This document shows, piece after piece, positions 1-9,265 of a stretch of DNA of 64,000 nucleotides. The stretch is taken from NCBI GenBank assembly GCA_963818725.1, contig CAWFTU010000001.1:248001-312000 (forward strand), read 5' to 3'. Below the pieces are notes generated by a model that saw only the letters and a list, made by a program, of their open reading frames with translations, was not told where the DNA came from and ran no database searches. The stretch comes from DATFDN01 sp963818725 (lineage in GTDB: Bacteria > Pseudomonadota > Alphaproteobacteria > Acetobacterales > Acetobacteraceae). Each line of letters opens with the position of its first letter. Position 1 is the stretch's first letter. The position numbers and the translations under genes are program-made.

Positions 1-55
1 TGGGAAAGGCGGCGCCGCAGGACTGGCAGACGTAGCGGGGAACGGACTTGGCCAA
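1..55 (-). CDS. radA: DNA repair protein RadA, N-terminal fragment (runs off the window)
   Basis: Only the first 18 or so codons are present. From a TTG start the minus strand reads MAKSVPRYVCQSCGAAFP, which matches the start of RadA/Sms, including the first CxxC pair (VCQSC) of its four-cysteine zinc motif. RadA is a RecA-like ATPase that helps branch migration in recombination. The start is inferred from this match, since no ATG lies in frame nearby. It lies beyond mlaF in the same orientation, and the order dnaB-alr-mlaE-mlaF-radA is common in related alphaproteobacteria, which supports the call. Confidence 0.7.
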   Translation of the reverse strand, partial: MAKSVPRYVCQSCGAAFP

Positions 56-143
56 GGCACTCAACAACGGGTCAAACGGCGCGACGATGGACCAGCAAGC
101 GCCGAGGCGGTCAAGTCCGGTCGCGCTGAATCAACGAGCGGCA

Positions 144-1285
144 TCACCGCTGCCCGAAGCTTGCGTCCTCGAAAAGGTCCTTGTACTGGCGCGGCTGCGA
201 GCGCCAATATTGCTTCGGCGCCGCGACGCGGGCGCCGAGCTTCGCCGCCGCGTGCCAGGGCCAGCGCGGGTCGTAGAGCATGGCGCGGGCGAGCGAGACC
301 GCGTCGGCCTCGTTGTTGGCGATAATGGAATCGGCCTGTTCGGGCTCGGTGATCAGGCCGACGGCGATGGTCGGCAATCCCACCTCGGCCTTGACCCGCT
401 GGGCGTACGGAACCTGGTAGCCAGGGCCGAGCTTGATCGCCTGCTCGGGCGAGACGCCGCCCGTGGTGACGTGGATCGCGGCGCAGCCGCGCGCCTTCAG
501 CGCCTTAGAGAGGGCGACCGTTCCCTCGATGTCCCAGCCATCCGGCACCCAGTCGGTCGCGGAGATGCGCATCCACACCGGCTTCCGCACGGGAAAGGCG
601 GCGCGGACCGCGTCGAACACCTCGAGCGGGAAGCGCATCCGGTTCTCACGGCTGCCGCCGTACTGGTCCGCGCGCTTGTTGGCAATCGGGGAGAGGAACT
701 GGTGCAGCAGGTAGCCATGCGCGCCGTGGATCTCGATGCCGTCCAGGCCGAGCCGCGCGGCGCGACGGGCCGCCGCCACGAAATCCTCGCGCACGTGGTC
801 CATGCCGTCCCGGTCGAGCGCAAGCGGGGCGTCCTCCTCCGGCGAGTGCGGCACTGGTGAGGGCGCCTCGGTCTTCCAGCCGTCCGGCGCGCTGGGCGGG
901 ATCTGGGCGCCCCCTTCCCAGGGCGGCCGGCTCGATCCTTTGCGCCCGGCGTGGCCGAGCTGGATCGCGACGGGCATGGGCGAATAGGCCCTGATCGCCG
1001 CGAGCACCCGGCCGAGCGCGGCCTCGTTGGCATCATTGTAGAGACCGAGATCCTGGGGGAGATCCGGCCTTCGGGAGAGACCGCGGTCGCTTCCAGGATC
1101 ATCAGCCCCGCCCCGGATAGGGCGAGATGGCCGAGATGGATCATGTGCCAGTCGGTCGCGTTGCCGTCCTGGGCCGAGTATTGGCACATCGGCGCGATGA
1201 CGATCCGGTTGGCGATGCGGAGATCGCCGATCAGCAGCGGCTCGAACAGGTGACTCAATGCTCCGGCTCCCTCGGTTTGCGCCAA
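144..1285 (-). pseudogene. NADH:flavin oxidoreductase (old yellow enzyme, YqjM/XenA type), frameshifted
   Basis: An FMN-dependent ene-reductase that would reduce alpha,beta-unsaturated carbonyls or nitro compounds with NAD(P)H. The N-terminal part has the family motif MCQYSAQDGNATDWH and the C-terminal part has the flavin-site motifs IEIHGAHGYLLHQFLSP and ADAVSLARAMLYDPRWPW. The two halves lie in different frames. The join falls in a run of five G at 1055-1059 (plus strand), and one more G would restore GRISP-QDLGLYNDANE and a single protein of about 380 residues. It is either a real one-base deletion or a homopolymer read error. The gene lies downstream of the haloperoxidase on the same strand, so the two may be co-transcribed. 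Confidence 0.85.
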
Positions 1286-1433
1286 TCAGCGGCCAGCGCC
1301 CGATATGGGATCGGGGCGGGACGGCGTTAACCGGGATTTTCAAGCATCCGACGCGCTGACCGGGAATATCCGGGCCGGTCACGGCCCGCCGCGCCGCGCG
1401 GTCATGCACGACCGCGCGGCGCGAGCGGCCGAC

Positions 1434-3098
1434 TTATTCGAAGCCGGTCTTGGTGATCTGCACCTGCGTGCCGTCGAGCTTGCGGATGGTGAAGTAGGCG
1501 CTTTCGTTGTACGTCATCACCGTCTCGCGCAGGAAGTTCAGCGCGACCTGCTCGCCGAGCTTGAGCGACTCCCAGTAGTCCGAGCGCCAGTGGACGCCGG
1601 CGAAGTTGCGCGCCAGCCCGACATTGCCGGCGAGCTTCTCAAGCTCGCCTCCCACCGTCATCTGGTCCGCGTCGGGTTGGCCGTACGGGACGAGCATGGT
1701 GCCGTCATTGTTTGGCTGAGCCACGAACCAGTTCCCGCCCATGCTGCGCTGGGCAGCCTCAATGAGCGGCTTGATGAGCGCGTCGCCGTCAAACAGCGCC
1801 TTCAGCACGGTGATGCAGGCTCCCGCCACCGTGGCGTGGCCGGCGCCATAGGCCGGGTGCGTCGGCGAGCCCTCGGGGAAGGCCATGGGCAGGAGATGGC
1901 TCGCGCCGCTATTCTTCGCCAGAACCTTCGGCAATACCGCCGCTTGCAGCTTGGCGAACTCCCCAGGATGGAACGGATACTTGTCGGCCCCCGGCGTGGC
2001 GGCCAGCTTGTGGTGGATGCGCCCCGCGTAAAGTTCCGGGCGCGGGCGGCGATGGACGAACCATTTCTGGAACCAGACCGCCTTGAGCGCGCGGGTCGCC
2101 ACCTCCGCCACGAGAACCTTGAAGTTCGGCTCGCCCAAGGTGCCGAAGCCCACTTGGTTCGATCCCGGGTAGGGATTGCCGGGATTGAGCGGCGCGCCGA
2201 GTCCGCCCCTGGAATTAGGGGAAATCAGCAGCAAACAGGCGTTGAGATAGGCCTGGTACAGCTCGTCGATGTGAACGTAGTTGCCGAGGTCGCGGCCGCG
2301 ATACAGGTATTTCGGCGTGGCGACGAAGGTGGGAGCGGGCGCGGGCTTGGCGCCTTGCTGAACCGCCAGCCAGTCCGCCGGCTGGGTCATGAAGTTCTGC
2401 TCGGGGACCGCGAACGCGATCTTCTGCTCGAAACGCTCCGAGCCGAACGGCACGTCAAGCAGCAGGAACTGCGAGACATAGGGACCGACGAGGTCGCCCG
2501 TCGTCATGCCGCGGAACAGCGTGCCGACCGTCACCGCCCCGCCCGATTTCGGACCGTTGAAGACGGCGTACTTGGAGAGGTCGGCGGCGGCGTGCGCGGT
2601 CAGGCTGCCGTTCGGCGTGTCGAGATCGGTGCCCGCGCCCGTGCCGTAATCCGCGAAGGCGACGTCGCGCGCCAACGCCAGCCAGTAATTCTCCGCAATC
2701 TCGCCGATCGCGCCGGGGCTGGCGAAAGCGAAGGCGGGCGGGATCGTCAGCAGATGGCTGTCGATGCCCTCCAGGTCGAAGGCGAGTCCGCATTGCGGGT
2801 CGGTGAGCGGCTGGCGCGTGTTGGGGTCGTTCAGGCCGCCGAGCGGAACATCGGCGAAATCCGCCGGCTCCCCGGTTTCAAGCGCGCGCAGCAGCGCGCG
2901 GTACGCCTTCGGGTCCACCTCGCCAAGCGGGTTGGGATGCGGTAGTCCCTTGGTGTAGCTGGCGAAGTAGTTCTCGGTCGCGTAGCGATCGTCGTCGGCG
3001 TTGGAGATGTGCTCCGGGATTGGAAGGGTGGCATAGAGGCGGGCAAGTTCCACGCGCAGTTCGATGGCTCGCTGCACGCGCTGGGTCGGCGTTGTCAT
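1434..3098 (-). CDS. Vanadium-dependent haloperoxidase (PAP2 superfamily)
   Basis: A 554-residue protein of the vanadate-binding haloperoxidase family, which oxidises halides with hydrogen peroxide. The vanadate-site motifs are in order: KWFVHRRPRPE (Lys near 345 and following Arg), SPTHPAYGAGHATVAGA (catalytic His near 421) and NFAGVHWRSDYWES (His near 503 expected to bind vanadium). The residue two before the catalytic His is Ala, where many characterised enzymes have Ser; this may affect which halide is used. There is no obvious signal peptide, so it may be cytoplasmic or exported by another route. It is divergent from the aromatic-acid transporter, with a CRP-like palindrome between them. 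Related phosphatases share the fold, but the full motif set and length favour a haloperoxidase. Confidence 0.88.
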   Translation of the reverse strand: MTTPTQRVQRAIELRVELARLYATLPIPEHISNADDDRYATENYFASYTKGLPHPNPLGEVDPKAYRALLRALETGEPADFADVPLGGLNDPNTRQPLTDPQCGLAFDLEGIDSHLLTIPPAFAFASPGAIGEIAENYWLALARDVAFADYGTGAGTDLDTPNGSLTAHAAADLSKYAVFNGPKSGGAVTVGTLFRGMTTGDLVGPYVSQFLLLDVPFGSERFEQKIAFAVPEQNFMTQPADWLAVQQGAKPAPAPTFVATPKYLYRGRDLGNYVHIDELYQAYLNACLLLISPNSRGGLGAPLNPGNPYPGSNQVGFGTLGEPNFKVLVAEVATRALKAVWFQKWFVHRRPRPELYAGRIHHKLAATPGADKYPFHPGEFAKLQAAVLPKVLAKNSGASHLLPMAFPEGSPTHPAYGAGHATVAGACITVLKALFDGDALIKPLIEAAQRSMGGNWFVAQPNNDGTMLVPYGQPDADQMTVGGELEKLAGNVGLARNFAGVHWRSDYWESLKLGEQVALNFLRETVMTYNESAYFTIRKLDGTQVQITKTGFE

Positions 3099-3158
3099 TG
3101 GCGCTTCCTTCTTGCTGGTGAAGCGCCTGAACGAGTATCAGGCCCGGTTGTGAAGGCT

Positions 3159-3174
3159 TGTGACCCTGGTCACA
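3159..3174. promoter_or_regulatory. CRP/FNR-family operator-like palindrome
   Basis: The sequence TGTGACCCTGGTCACA is a perfect TGTGA-N6-TCACA dyad. It lies between the divergent haloperoxidase and MFS transporter genes, 26 bases before the transporter ATG and 60 before the haloperoxidase start. Two similar sites occur elsewhere in the window (5226-5241 and 20689-20704). The regulator is unknown; the half-site spacing fits a CRP-like protein. Confidence 0.5.
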
Positions 3175-3200
3175 GGAGTCATGGGTTGGGAGGAAGAAAG

Positions 3201-4566
3201 ATGGCACAAGGCCGCAGCATCGACGTCCAGGGTTTCCTGAACGCGCATCCATTCTCGCCCTTCCAATGGATGCTCTTCGCGCTCTGCTTCGTTGTCGTCC
3301 TGCTGGACGGGTTCGACACCGCCGCGATCGGCTACATCGCGCCGTCCCTGCTGACCGAGTGGCACTTGGCGCGACCCTCCCTCGCGCCTGTGCTGAGCGC
3401 GGCGCTGTTCGGCCTGGCGGCGGGCGCCCTGTGCGCGGGGCCGCTGGCTGACCGCCTCGGCCGCAAGGCGGTGCTGGTCAGCGCGGTGCTGGTGTTCGGC
3501 GCGGCCTGCCTGGCCTCCGCGTTCTCGGGAACACTGGACCACCTGATCGCTTGGCGCTTCGTGACGGGGCTCGGGCTGGGCGCGGCCATGCCCAACGCCG
3601 TCACCCTGGTCAACGAGTACCTGCCCCGACGCGCGCCGCGCCACGATCACCAACGCCATGTTCTGCGGCTTCCCGCTGGGCGCTGCGCTCGGCGGCTTCC
3701 TGGCGGCGTGGATGATCCCGCAATGGGGCTGGCGCAGCGTCCTGCTGCTGGGCGGGATCACGCCACTGGTGCTGGCGTCGCTCATGCTTCCTCTGTTGCC
3801 GGATTCGGTGCGCCACATGGTCGCCAGAGGACAGGACGTGGAGCGCGTGCGCCGCGTGCTGCGCCGGATCTCCGCGAGCGCGGCGGAGGCGACATCTTTC
3901 GTCATGGCCGAGCGGGCGCCGGCTACGCAGGCGCGAAGCGGCGCCGGAATCGTGCTGTCGCGCGACTACCTCGCCGGCTCGGTGATGCTATGGGTGGCCT
4001 ACTTCATGGGCCTGGTGATCTTTTACGCGCTGATCAACTGGATGCCGCTGCTGTTCAAGGATGCCGGGCTGATGCCGCGCACCGCGGCGCTGATCTCGGC
4101 CCTGTTTCCGCTCGGCGGCATCGGGGCGATCCTGTCCGGTTGGCTGATGGATCGCTTCAACGGCAACATCATCATCGCGGCCAGTTTCGCGCTCACCGCC
4201 CTGGCCGTCTACGCGATAGGGCGGACGGCCGGCAACCTGGGCCTGCTGGTGCTGGTGGTGTTCGTGGCGGGCACGCTCATGAACACGGCGCAGTCATCGC
4301 TGCCGGCGCTCGCGGCGGGGTTCTATCCGACGCAGGGGCGCGTGACCGGCGTCGGCTGGATGCTGGGCCTGGGGCGCTTTGGTGGCATCGCCGGCTCGTT
4401 CCTGGTGGCCGAGCTGACACGCTGGCACCTGGACTACAGCGGCATCTTCGCGGTCGTGGCTGTCCCCGGGCTGATCTCCGCGGCGGCGCTCGTGGGCAAG
4501 CAATGGGCGCATCCCGAGGGGGGATTGGCGCGCGCCGCGCGCGTCCGCACCGCGGCAGGTCACTGA
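3201..4566 (+). pseudogene. MFS transporter, aromatic acid:H+ symporter type (BenK/PcaK-like), frameshifted
   Basis: A 12-TM major facilitator of the aromatic acid:H+ symporter family, expected to import benzoate-like acids. The start has the family signature LLDGFDTAAIGYIAPSL, followed by GPLADRLGRKAVL. The ATG is preceded by a strong GGAGGAA site. The reading frame breaks at a run of four C (3624-3627). Removing one C joins NEYLP to DARRATITNAMFCGFPLG and gives one protein of about 454 residues. As written, translation leaves the frame after TM4. The stop overlaps the end of the convergent gene by a few bases. It is either a real insertion or a read error. Confidence 0.85.
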
Positions 4567-4983
4567 GCCGGCGTCGCCATCGACTTGCGCAGCTCTTCCC
4601 ATAGGGCGCGGTAGTCGTAGGTGGGGTAGAACTCGGTGCGGAAACCGCCCCAGGCCTCGCCCTCGACCAGCCGGTTGATCTCGCGCAGCCGCTCGGCGGG
4701 AAAGCGGAGCGTGACGACTTGGCCGATGCCCATCATCACGTACCAGGAGACGACCTCCACGCCCGGCGGAGGGAAATTGGCGAACCAGCCGGTCTTCTTG
4801 TAGGTGCTGGTTGATCTCGTCGACGGTCTTGGTCTCGTCGTGGCGCAGGAAGATCGTGAGCATCATCTGGCCGGGTGCGCCGGTTGGGGATGGAGCGGGT
4901 TGGGCTCTGGCGCGCACGGCCCAGGGGGCGCCCAGGAACGGAAGGCTGGCCAGGGCCTGCCAGACGGTGCGGCGTGTGCTCAC
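4560..4983 (-). pseudogene. Exported small protein of unknown function, frameshifted
   Basis: From a GTG preceded by AGGAG the protein begins VSTRRTVWQALASLPFLGAPWAVRA, a twin-arginine-like signal peptide. A mature domain of about 115 residues follows, with IFLRHDETKTVDEINQ and then GWFANFPPPGVEVVSWYVMMG. The frame shifts by one base near 4803; dropping one base gives NQHYKKTGWFANFP. I do not recognise the family. It is convergent with the MFS transporter and overlaps its stop codon. Confidence 0.55.
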
Positions 4984-5299
4984 GAGGTGGTCTCCTACCG
5001 GCTGCTTCGGCCTCCGCCGTGTTGCGCGTCCGCTCCGCAAAGCCACGCTACGAGTTCGACATCGGGGTCAAGCCGAGGAAGCTGCCATATCACCAGTGGC
5101 CGAACCAACCTGACAAGGCCCCATGACGGATACCGATCGCACGGCCTGTCCGCGCCCGGGCATGCGGCCGAGCCGCGAGGGGCTGGGTGCCTGTTACGAC
5201 CTGACCGACGCGGACCGCATCCGCGTGTGACCTACGTCACATCACTATGGCGATCGGTGTGCCAGCATGGAAAGCAAAGCAGGTTTTCGGAGGAAGCAG
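4984..5299. other. Intergenic region with a short possible ORF
   Basis: This stretch of 316 bases has no recognisable gene. A 35-codon frame (5123-5230, plus strand) runs from MTDTDRTACPRPG to DADRIRV; it lacks a clear ribosome binding site and its stop lies inside the CRP-like palindrome at 5226-5241. I would not call it a gene without expression or conservation data. Confidence 0.4.
5226..5241. promoter_or_regulatory. CRP/FNR-family operator-like palindrome
   Basis: TGTGACCTACGTCACA, a perfect TGTGA-N6-TCACA dyad, ends 58 bases before the ATG of the next gene. It is the second copy of the site found upstream of the haloperoxidase/MFS pair. Confidence 0.5.
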
Positions 5300-5647
5300 A
5301 TGGCATCCATGCAAGCGGACACACACTGGCAAGTAAACGCAAACGGCTTCAATTCCATCCTTGACATCGACGCAGTGACGACAACCGGAAAAGTCGAGGG
5401 CACGATCCAGGACGACAACGGCAAATTGCCCCTCGAGAATGCGTCTTGGAACGAGAATGCGCGCGCGCTCGCATTTACGCGCACACTCCCGAATGGCGAG
5501 AACCATACGTTCATCGGATTCCTATTCGACACCAGCGGTGCTGACTCCACCTTCACGATGGCGGGCACTTTCAAGGGCGATCGATTCGAGGATCCCCGGA
5601 GGCTAGACTTCGGCTGGTACGCGTTCGGCAACCCCGATATCGGCTAG
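5300..5647 (+). CDS. Hypothetical small beta-rich protein
   Basis: A 115-residue protein of unknown function starting MASMQADTHWQVNANGF. I chose this ATG because GGAGGAA stands a few bases before it; an upstream in-frame ATG has no such site. Alternating hydrophobic and polar residues (SILDIDAVTTTGKVEGTIQD, TFIGFLFDTSGADSTFTMAG) and several Trp/Phe suggest a small beta barrel, perhaps avidin- or lipocalin-like, but this is only a pattern impression. It has no signal peptide. A CRP-like dyad lies upstream. Confidence 0.6.
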   Translation: MASMQADTHWQVNANGFNSILDIDAVTTTGKVEGTIQDDNGKLPLENASWNENARALAFTRTLPNGENHTFIGFLFDTSGADSTFTMAGTFKGDRFEDPRRLDFGWYAFGNPDIG

Positions 5648-5727
5648 TCGCCACCTCGCCTCTCGGAAAGGCGGCAGGGGCGCCGGCCTGTCCCGTGCTA
5701 AGCTGAGCATCGAGAAAGGAGACAAGC

Positions 5728-6462
5728 ATGCCCAAGCCTTTGGCGGGCAGTGGGGCTGGCGCCCTGCCCCACAAGTCGCCACCAAAGCCAGCGCCGCCGC
5801 CAAGCACTTCCCAGCGTCCGGCGCCGCCGATCGCGCAATATTCGTTTGCGCTTGAAAGCATGCACATTTCCAGAACTCGATCCCCTCGTCATGACACCAA
5901 CGCGCTGACGTTCAGCCTAAAAATTGGTTCTCAGGCGTACCAACCGTTTGTCAGGCTGTTGGGCGACCTTGGCGACGGGGAGTACCCTCTTGGATTGCGC
6001 TTTGCACCTGTCAATGTCGCACCAAATGATCCAGTGGCGTTCACCTATGTCGTTGTGAACAGCGGCTACGACGCCAGTAACGAGGGCACGATCGAGGACG
6101 TGACCAATCTTCTCTCTGAGATCGGCCAGGACGTACTCAACGACTATCTTCCCGGACTAGGAACGCTAGGCAACTATCTTGTGAAGAAATTGCATGGCAT
6201 CCTCTACGCGGATTGCGACGGCATCGTGGTCGCGGATAAGATCCATGAAGCCCTGCCTTCCTCGTCCTTTCTTCCACCGGGGGTTCAAGAGCCAGCGCCT
6301 GGCCAGCCGATCCCGCCGCTCACAGGACTGGAACTTTGGGATTGGACCGCGAACGGCACTCACCGGGAAACCCGCAAATACCCGGGTTCGGACTCGCCCG
6401 TCGGTTGCGGTGAGAACTCCCTGTATTTCATGACCTGGAGCATTTCACGTTTGTCGGGCTGA
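5728..6462 (+). CDS. Hypothetical protein with Pro/Ala-rich N-terminus
   Basis: A 244-residue protein of unknown function with AAGGAG before its ATG. Residues 1-35 are a disordered Pro/Ala/Ser stretch (KSPPKPAPPPSTSQRPAPP). The rest is a globular domain with patterns such as NDPVAFTYVVVNSGYD and an ending in GCGENSLYFMTWSISR. No signal peptide or membrane segment is seen. It is convergent with mlaF and probably part of the accessory segment between radA and mlaF. I do not recognise the family. Confidence 0.6.
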   Translation: MPKPLAGSGAGALPHKSPPKPAPPPSTSQRPAPPIAQYSFALESMHISRTRSPRHDTNALTFSLKIGSQAYQPFVRLLGDLGDGEYPLGLRFAPVNVAPNDPVAFTYVVVNSGYDASNEGTIEDVTNLLSEIGQDVLNDYLPGLGTLGNYLVKKLHGILYADCDGIVVADKIHEALPSSSFLPPGVQEPAPGQPIPPLTGLELWDWTANGTHRETRKYPGSDSPVGCGENSLYFMTWSISRLSG

Positions 6463-6537
6463 GGCGGGGACACCGACTAGGGCGGCCGGATAGAGCGGGA
6501 TGCCGGCGATCACCCTGCGCCGCAGCTCCTTCGACAG

Positions 6538-7311
6538 CTACCGCCGCAGCTCCATCTGGATCGGCCCCTCGCGCCGCCCATGCGTGAACTGGTCCACTGC
6601 CGGATTGCCGCTGTGCATCAGATCCGTGGCGGGGCCGGTCCAGATGATGCGCCCGCCGTGCAGCATCGCCGCCGCGTCGCCGATACGCCTTGCGCTCGCC
6701 ATGTCGTGGGTGATGGCGATGGCGGTGCCGCCCAGGCGGCGCACCACGTCGACGATCAGGCCGTCGATCACCGCGCCCATGATCGGGTCGAGCCCCGTCG
6801 TCGGCTCGTCGAAGAACATGATGTCGGGCTGCGCCGCGATGGCGCGGGCGAGCGCCACGCGCTTCTGCATGCCGCCCGACAGCTCGGCCGGGTAGAGCTC
6901 GCCCACCGTGGGCGCGAGCCCGACCTGGGCGAGGAAGTCCCCGGCGCGCCTCTGCCCCTCGCGCCGGCTGACGCGGCGCTGGGCCAAAAGGGCGAAGACC
7001 ACGTTCTCCCAGACCGGCAGGCTGTCGAACAAGGCGCCGTTCTGGAACAGCATCCCGATCCCGGCGCGCAGCCGCTCGCGCTCGGCCGCGCCCAGGCGCA
7101 GCACGTCGCGGCCGTTGATCTCGATCTCCCCGGCGTCGGGGACGATCAGGCCAAGGATGCATTTCAGCAGCACCGACTTGCCGCTGCCCGAGGCGCCGAT
7201 CACCACCATCGAGCTGCCGGGGGCGACGTCGAGATCGACCCCGTCCAGCACAAACTTGGCGCCGAAGCTTTTGCGCAGGCCGCGCACGCGGATCTTGGGA
7301 CGGTCGTTCAT
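6538..7311 (-). CDS. mlaF: Phospholipid transport ABC ATPase MlaF
   Basis: ATPase of the Mla-type ABC transporter, which moves phospholipids between outer and inner membranes to keep outer-membrane asymmetry. It has Walker A (GASGSGKS near 41), Q-loop (LFQNGALFDSL), signature (LSGGMQKRVALARA), Walker B (IMFFDEPTTGLDP) and the H-loop (THDM). The FQNGALFDSL and GMQKR patterns are typical of MlaF rather than generic ABC proteins. The ATG overlaps the stop of mlaE (ATGA), so the two are translationally coupled. The MlaD, MlaC and MlaB partners are not in the window. Confidence 0.9.
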   Translation of the reverse strand: MNDRPKIRVRGLRKSFGAKFVLDGVDLDVAPGSSMVVIGASGSGKSVLLKCILGLIVPDAGEIEINGRDVLRLGAAERERLRAGIGMLFQNGALFDSLPVWENVVFALLAQRRVSRREGQRRAGDFLAQVGLAPTVGELYPAELSGGMQKRVALARAIAAQPDIMFFDEPTTGLDPIMGAVIDGLIVDVVRRLGGTAIAITHDMASARRIGDAAAMLHGGRIIWTGPATDLMHSGNPAVDQFTHGRREGPIQMELRR

Positions 7312-8093
7312 TGGGCGAAGAACAGCTCGGTCAGCCCATAGTCGAAGGCGAGGATCAGGATCGAGGCGCCGACCACGGCGGCGGTGGTCGCCGAGCCGAC
7401 GCCCTGTGCGCCGCCCCGGCTGTGATAGCCCTGATAGCAGCCCATCAGGGCGATCAGGAAGCCGAACACGGCCGCCTTCACCAGGCCCGACACCACGTCC
7501 ATCGTCTGCATGAAGTGGATCGTGTTGGCCAGGTACGTGGCCGGGCCGAAATTGAGCTTCAGGACCGAGACGATGAAGCCGCCCATCACGCCCAGGATAT
7601 CAGCGATGATCACCAGCGCGGGAAGCGCGATCACTCCGGCGAGCAGCCGTGGCGCGACCAGGTACTTCATCGGGTTGGTGGAAAGCGTGGTCAGGGCATC
7701 GATCTGGTCGGTGACGCGCATCGTGCCGATCTCGGCCGCCATGGCGGCGCCGATGCGCCCCGCCACCATCAGCCCGGCCAGCACCGGGCCAAGCTCGCGG
7801 GTGATGGACAGCACCACCACGTTCGCGGTGGCGCTCTGCGCCGAGAAGCGGGCGAAGCCGAGATAGGATTGCAGCGCCAGCACCATGCCGGTGAAGATCG
7901 CGGTCAGCGCCACCACGGGCAGGCTGAAATAGCCGATCTCCAGCAGCGCGCGGGCGAACATGCGCCAGTAGAAGGGCGGGCGGAGGAGGTGCGACAGGCC
8001 GGCCAGCGCGAACAGGGTCAGTTGGCCCGCGCCGCGCACGGCGCCGATCACGCCGCGTCCGAGCACGGCCGCCAAGTCCAGTGGATGCGTCAC
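7308..8093 (-). CDS. mlaE: Phospholipid transport ABC permease MlaE
   Basis: A 261-residue inner-membrane permease of the MlaE/Mce family with five or so hydrophobic segments. The core shows the conserved REVGPVLAGLMVAGR-like stretch (here ITRELGPVLAGLMVAGRIGAAMAAEIG), DALTTLSTNPMKYLVAPR and a C-terminal GLTELFF. It begins at a GTG one base after the stop of alr and overlaps mlaF, giving an alr-mlaE-mlaF operon. Confidence 0.9.
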   Translation of the reverse strand: MTHPLDLAAVLGRGVIGAVRGAGQLTLFALAGLSHLLRPPFYWRMFARALLEIGYFSLPVVALTAIFTGMVLALQSYLGFARFSAQSATANVVVLSITRELGPVLAGLMVAGRIGAAMAAEIGTMRVTDQIDALTTLSTNPMKYLVAPRLLAGVIALPALVIIADILGVMGGFIVSVLKLNFGPATYLANTIHFMQTMDVVSGLVKAAVFGFLIALMGCYQGYHSRGGAQGVGSATTAAVVGASILILAFDYGLTELFFAQ

Positions 8094-8094
8094 G

Positions 8095-9186
8095 TCACGA
8101 AGCTGGGATGTGGACGCGCTGGAAGCGCCGGCCGAGGGCGGTCAAGATTTCGTACCCGTTGGTTCCCGCCGCGGCCGCGACATCGTCGGGGGTGCGCCCG
8201 GGTCCGATGATCTCGAGCCAGTCGCCTGGCTGGAGCGCCTCGTGCCCGGTTGCGTCGAAGGTGGTGAGGTCCATGGACACACGCCCTACCAGCGGCAGGG
8301 GCTTGCCGTCAAAGAGCGCCGCGCCGCGGTTCGACTGGCTGCGCAGAAAGCCGTCGGCGTAGCCGATCGCGGCGGTGGCGATCCGCGAGGGCCGCGCGGC
8401 CCGCCAGGTGGCGTTGTAGCCCACGGTCTCGCCCGCCGCGATGTCGCGCATCGCCAGCACCCGCGCGGTCAGGCGCACTGGCAGGCGCATCGGGTTGGGC
8501 TGGCCCGGCGTGGGGTTCACGCCATAGAGCGCGGCGCCGGGGCGGGCGAGATCGGAGCCGAAGCCGGGCAGGAAAATGCCGGAGGAGTTGGCGAGGCTGC
8601 GCGGCGCGGGCGGCAGCATCGCGCAGGCCGCGTCGAAGCGACGGCGCTGGACCAGGTTCAGGTCGTTGTCCGGCTCCTCGGCGGCGACCAGATGTGTCAT
8701 CACGTAGAGGACGCGGAGCCCGGCGAGGAAGGGTAGACGGGCCAGCTCTTCGGGGGGAAGGCCGAGCCGTGCCATGCCGGTGTCGACATGCAGGATCGCC
8801 GGCAGCGCCCGCCCCATGTCGCGCGCCGCGCGCGTCCACGCCTCGATCTCGGCCAGCGAGCCGAGCACCGGCACGAGGTCGTGCGCGATGAAGTCCCGCG
8901 CCGCGCCGGGGAACAGGCCGTCGAGGACCGCGAGCATCGCGCCAGGCACCAGCGCGCGGATCGCCATGGCCTCGTCGGGCAGGGCGGTGAAAAAGTGCCG
9001 GCATCCGGCCGCGTGCAGGGCGGGCGCCACGGCCTGCGCGCCGAGCCCGTAGGCGTCGGCCTTCACGACGGCGGCGACCGAGCCGGTGGGGTGGCGCGCG
9101 ACAAGCGCGCGCCAGTTGGCTCGGACGGCGCCGAGGTCGATCTCCAGGATGGCGCCCGCGCGGGCCGGAACAATGTCCTTCGTCAT
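8095..9186 (-). CDS. alr: Alanine racemase
   Basis: A PLP-dependent racemase converting L- to D-alanine for peptidoglycan, 363 residues from the ATG chosen here. The PLP lysine is Lys42 in AAVVKADAYGLG, and the second catalytic residue is the Tyr of GYNATWRA in the C-terminal barrel. Other family patterns are HVDTGMARLGL and GRVSMDLTTFD. The open frame continues further upstream, but that extension resembles no Alr sequence. First gene of the alr-mlaE-mlaF operon. It is usually close to dnaB in related genomes; here the propeller gene and an IS lie between. Confidence 0.93.
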   Translation of the reverse strand: MTKDIVPARAGAILEIDLGAVRANWRALVARHPTGSVAAVVKADAYGLGAQAVAPALHAAGCRHFFTALPDEAMAIRALVPGAMLAVLDGLFPGAARDFIAHDLVPVLGSLAEIEAWTRAARDMGRALPAILHVDTGMARLGLPPEELARLPFLAGLRVLYVMTHLVAAEEPDNDLNLVQRRRFDAACAMLPPAPRSLANSSGIFLPGFGSDLARPGAALYGVNPTPGQPNPMRLPVRLTARVLAMRDIAAGETVGYNATWRAARPSRIATAAIGYADGFLRSQSNRGAALFDGKPLPLVGRVSMDLTTFDATGHEALQPGDWLEIIGPGRTPDDVAAAAGTNGYEILTALGRRFQRVHIPAS

Positions 9187-9265
9187 GGCCGGTCTTACCA
9201 CGGGCCGGACGGTGGACCGAACAAGACAGCAGGGCGGATCGCGTCCTGGAGGGGCCTTTTCCGTC

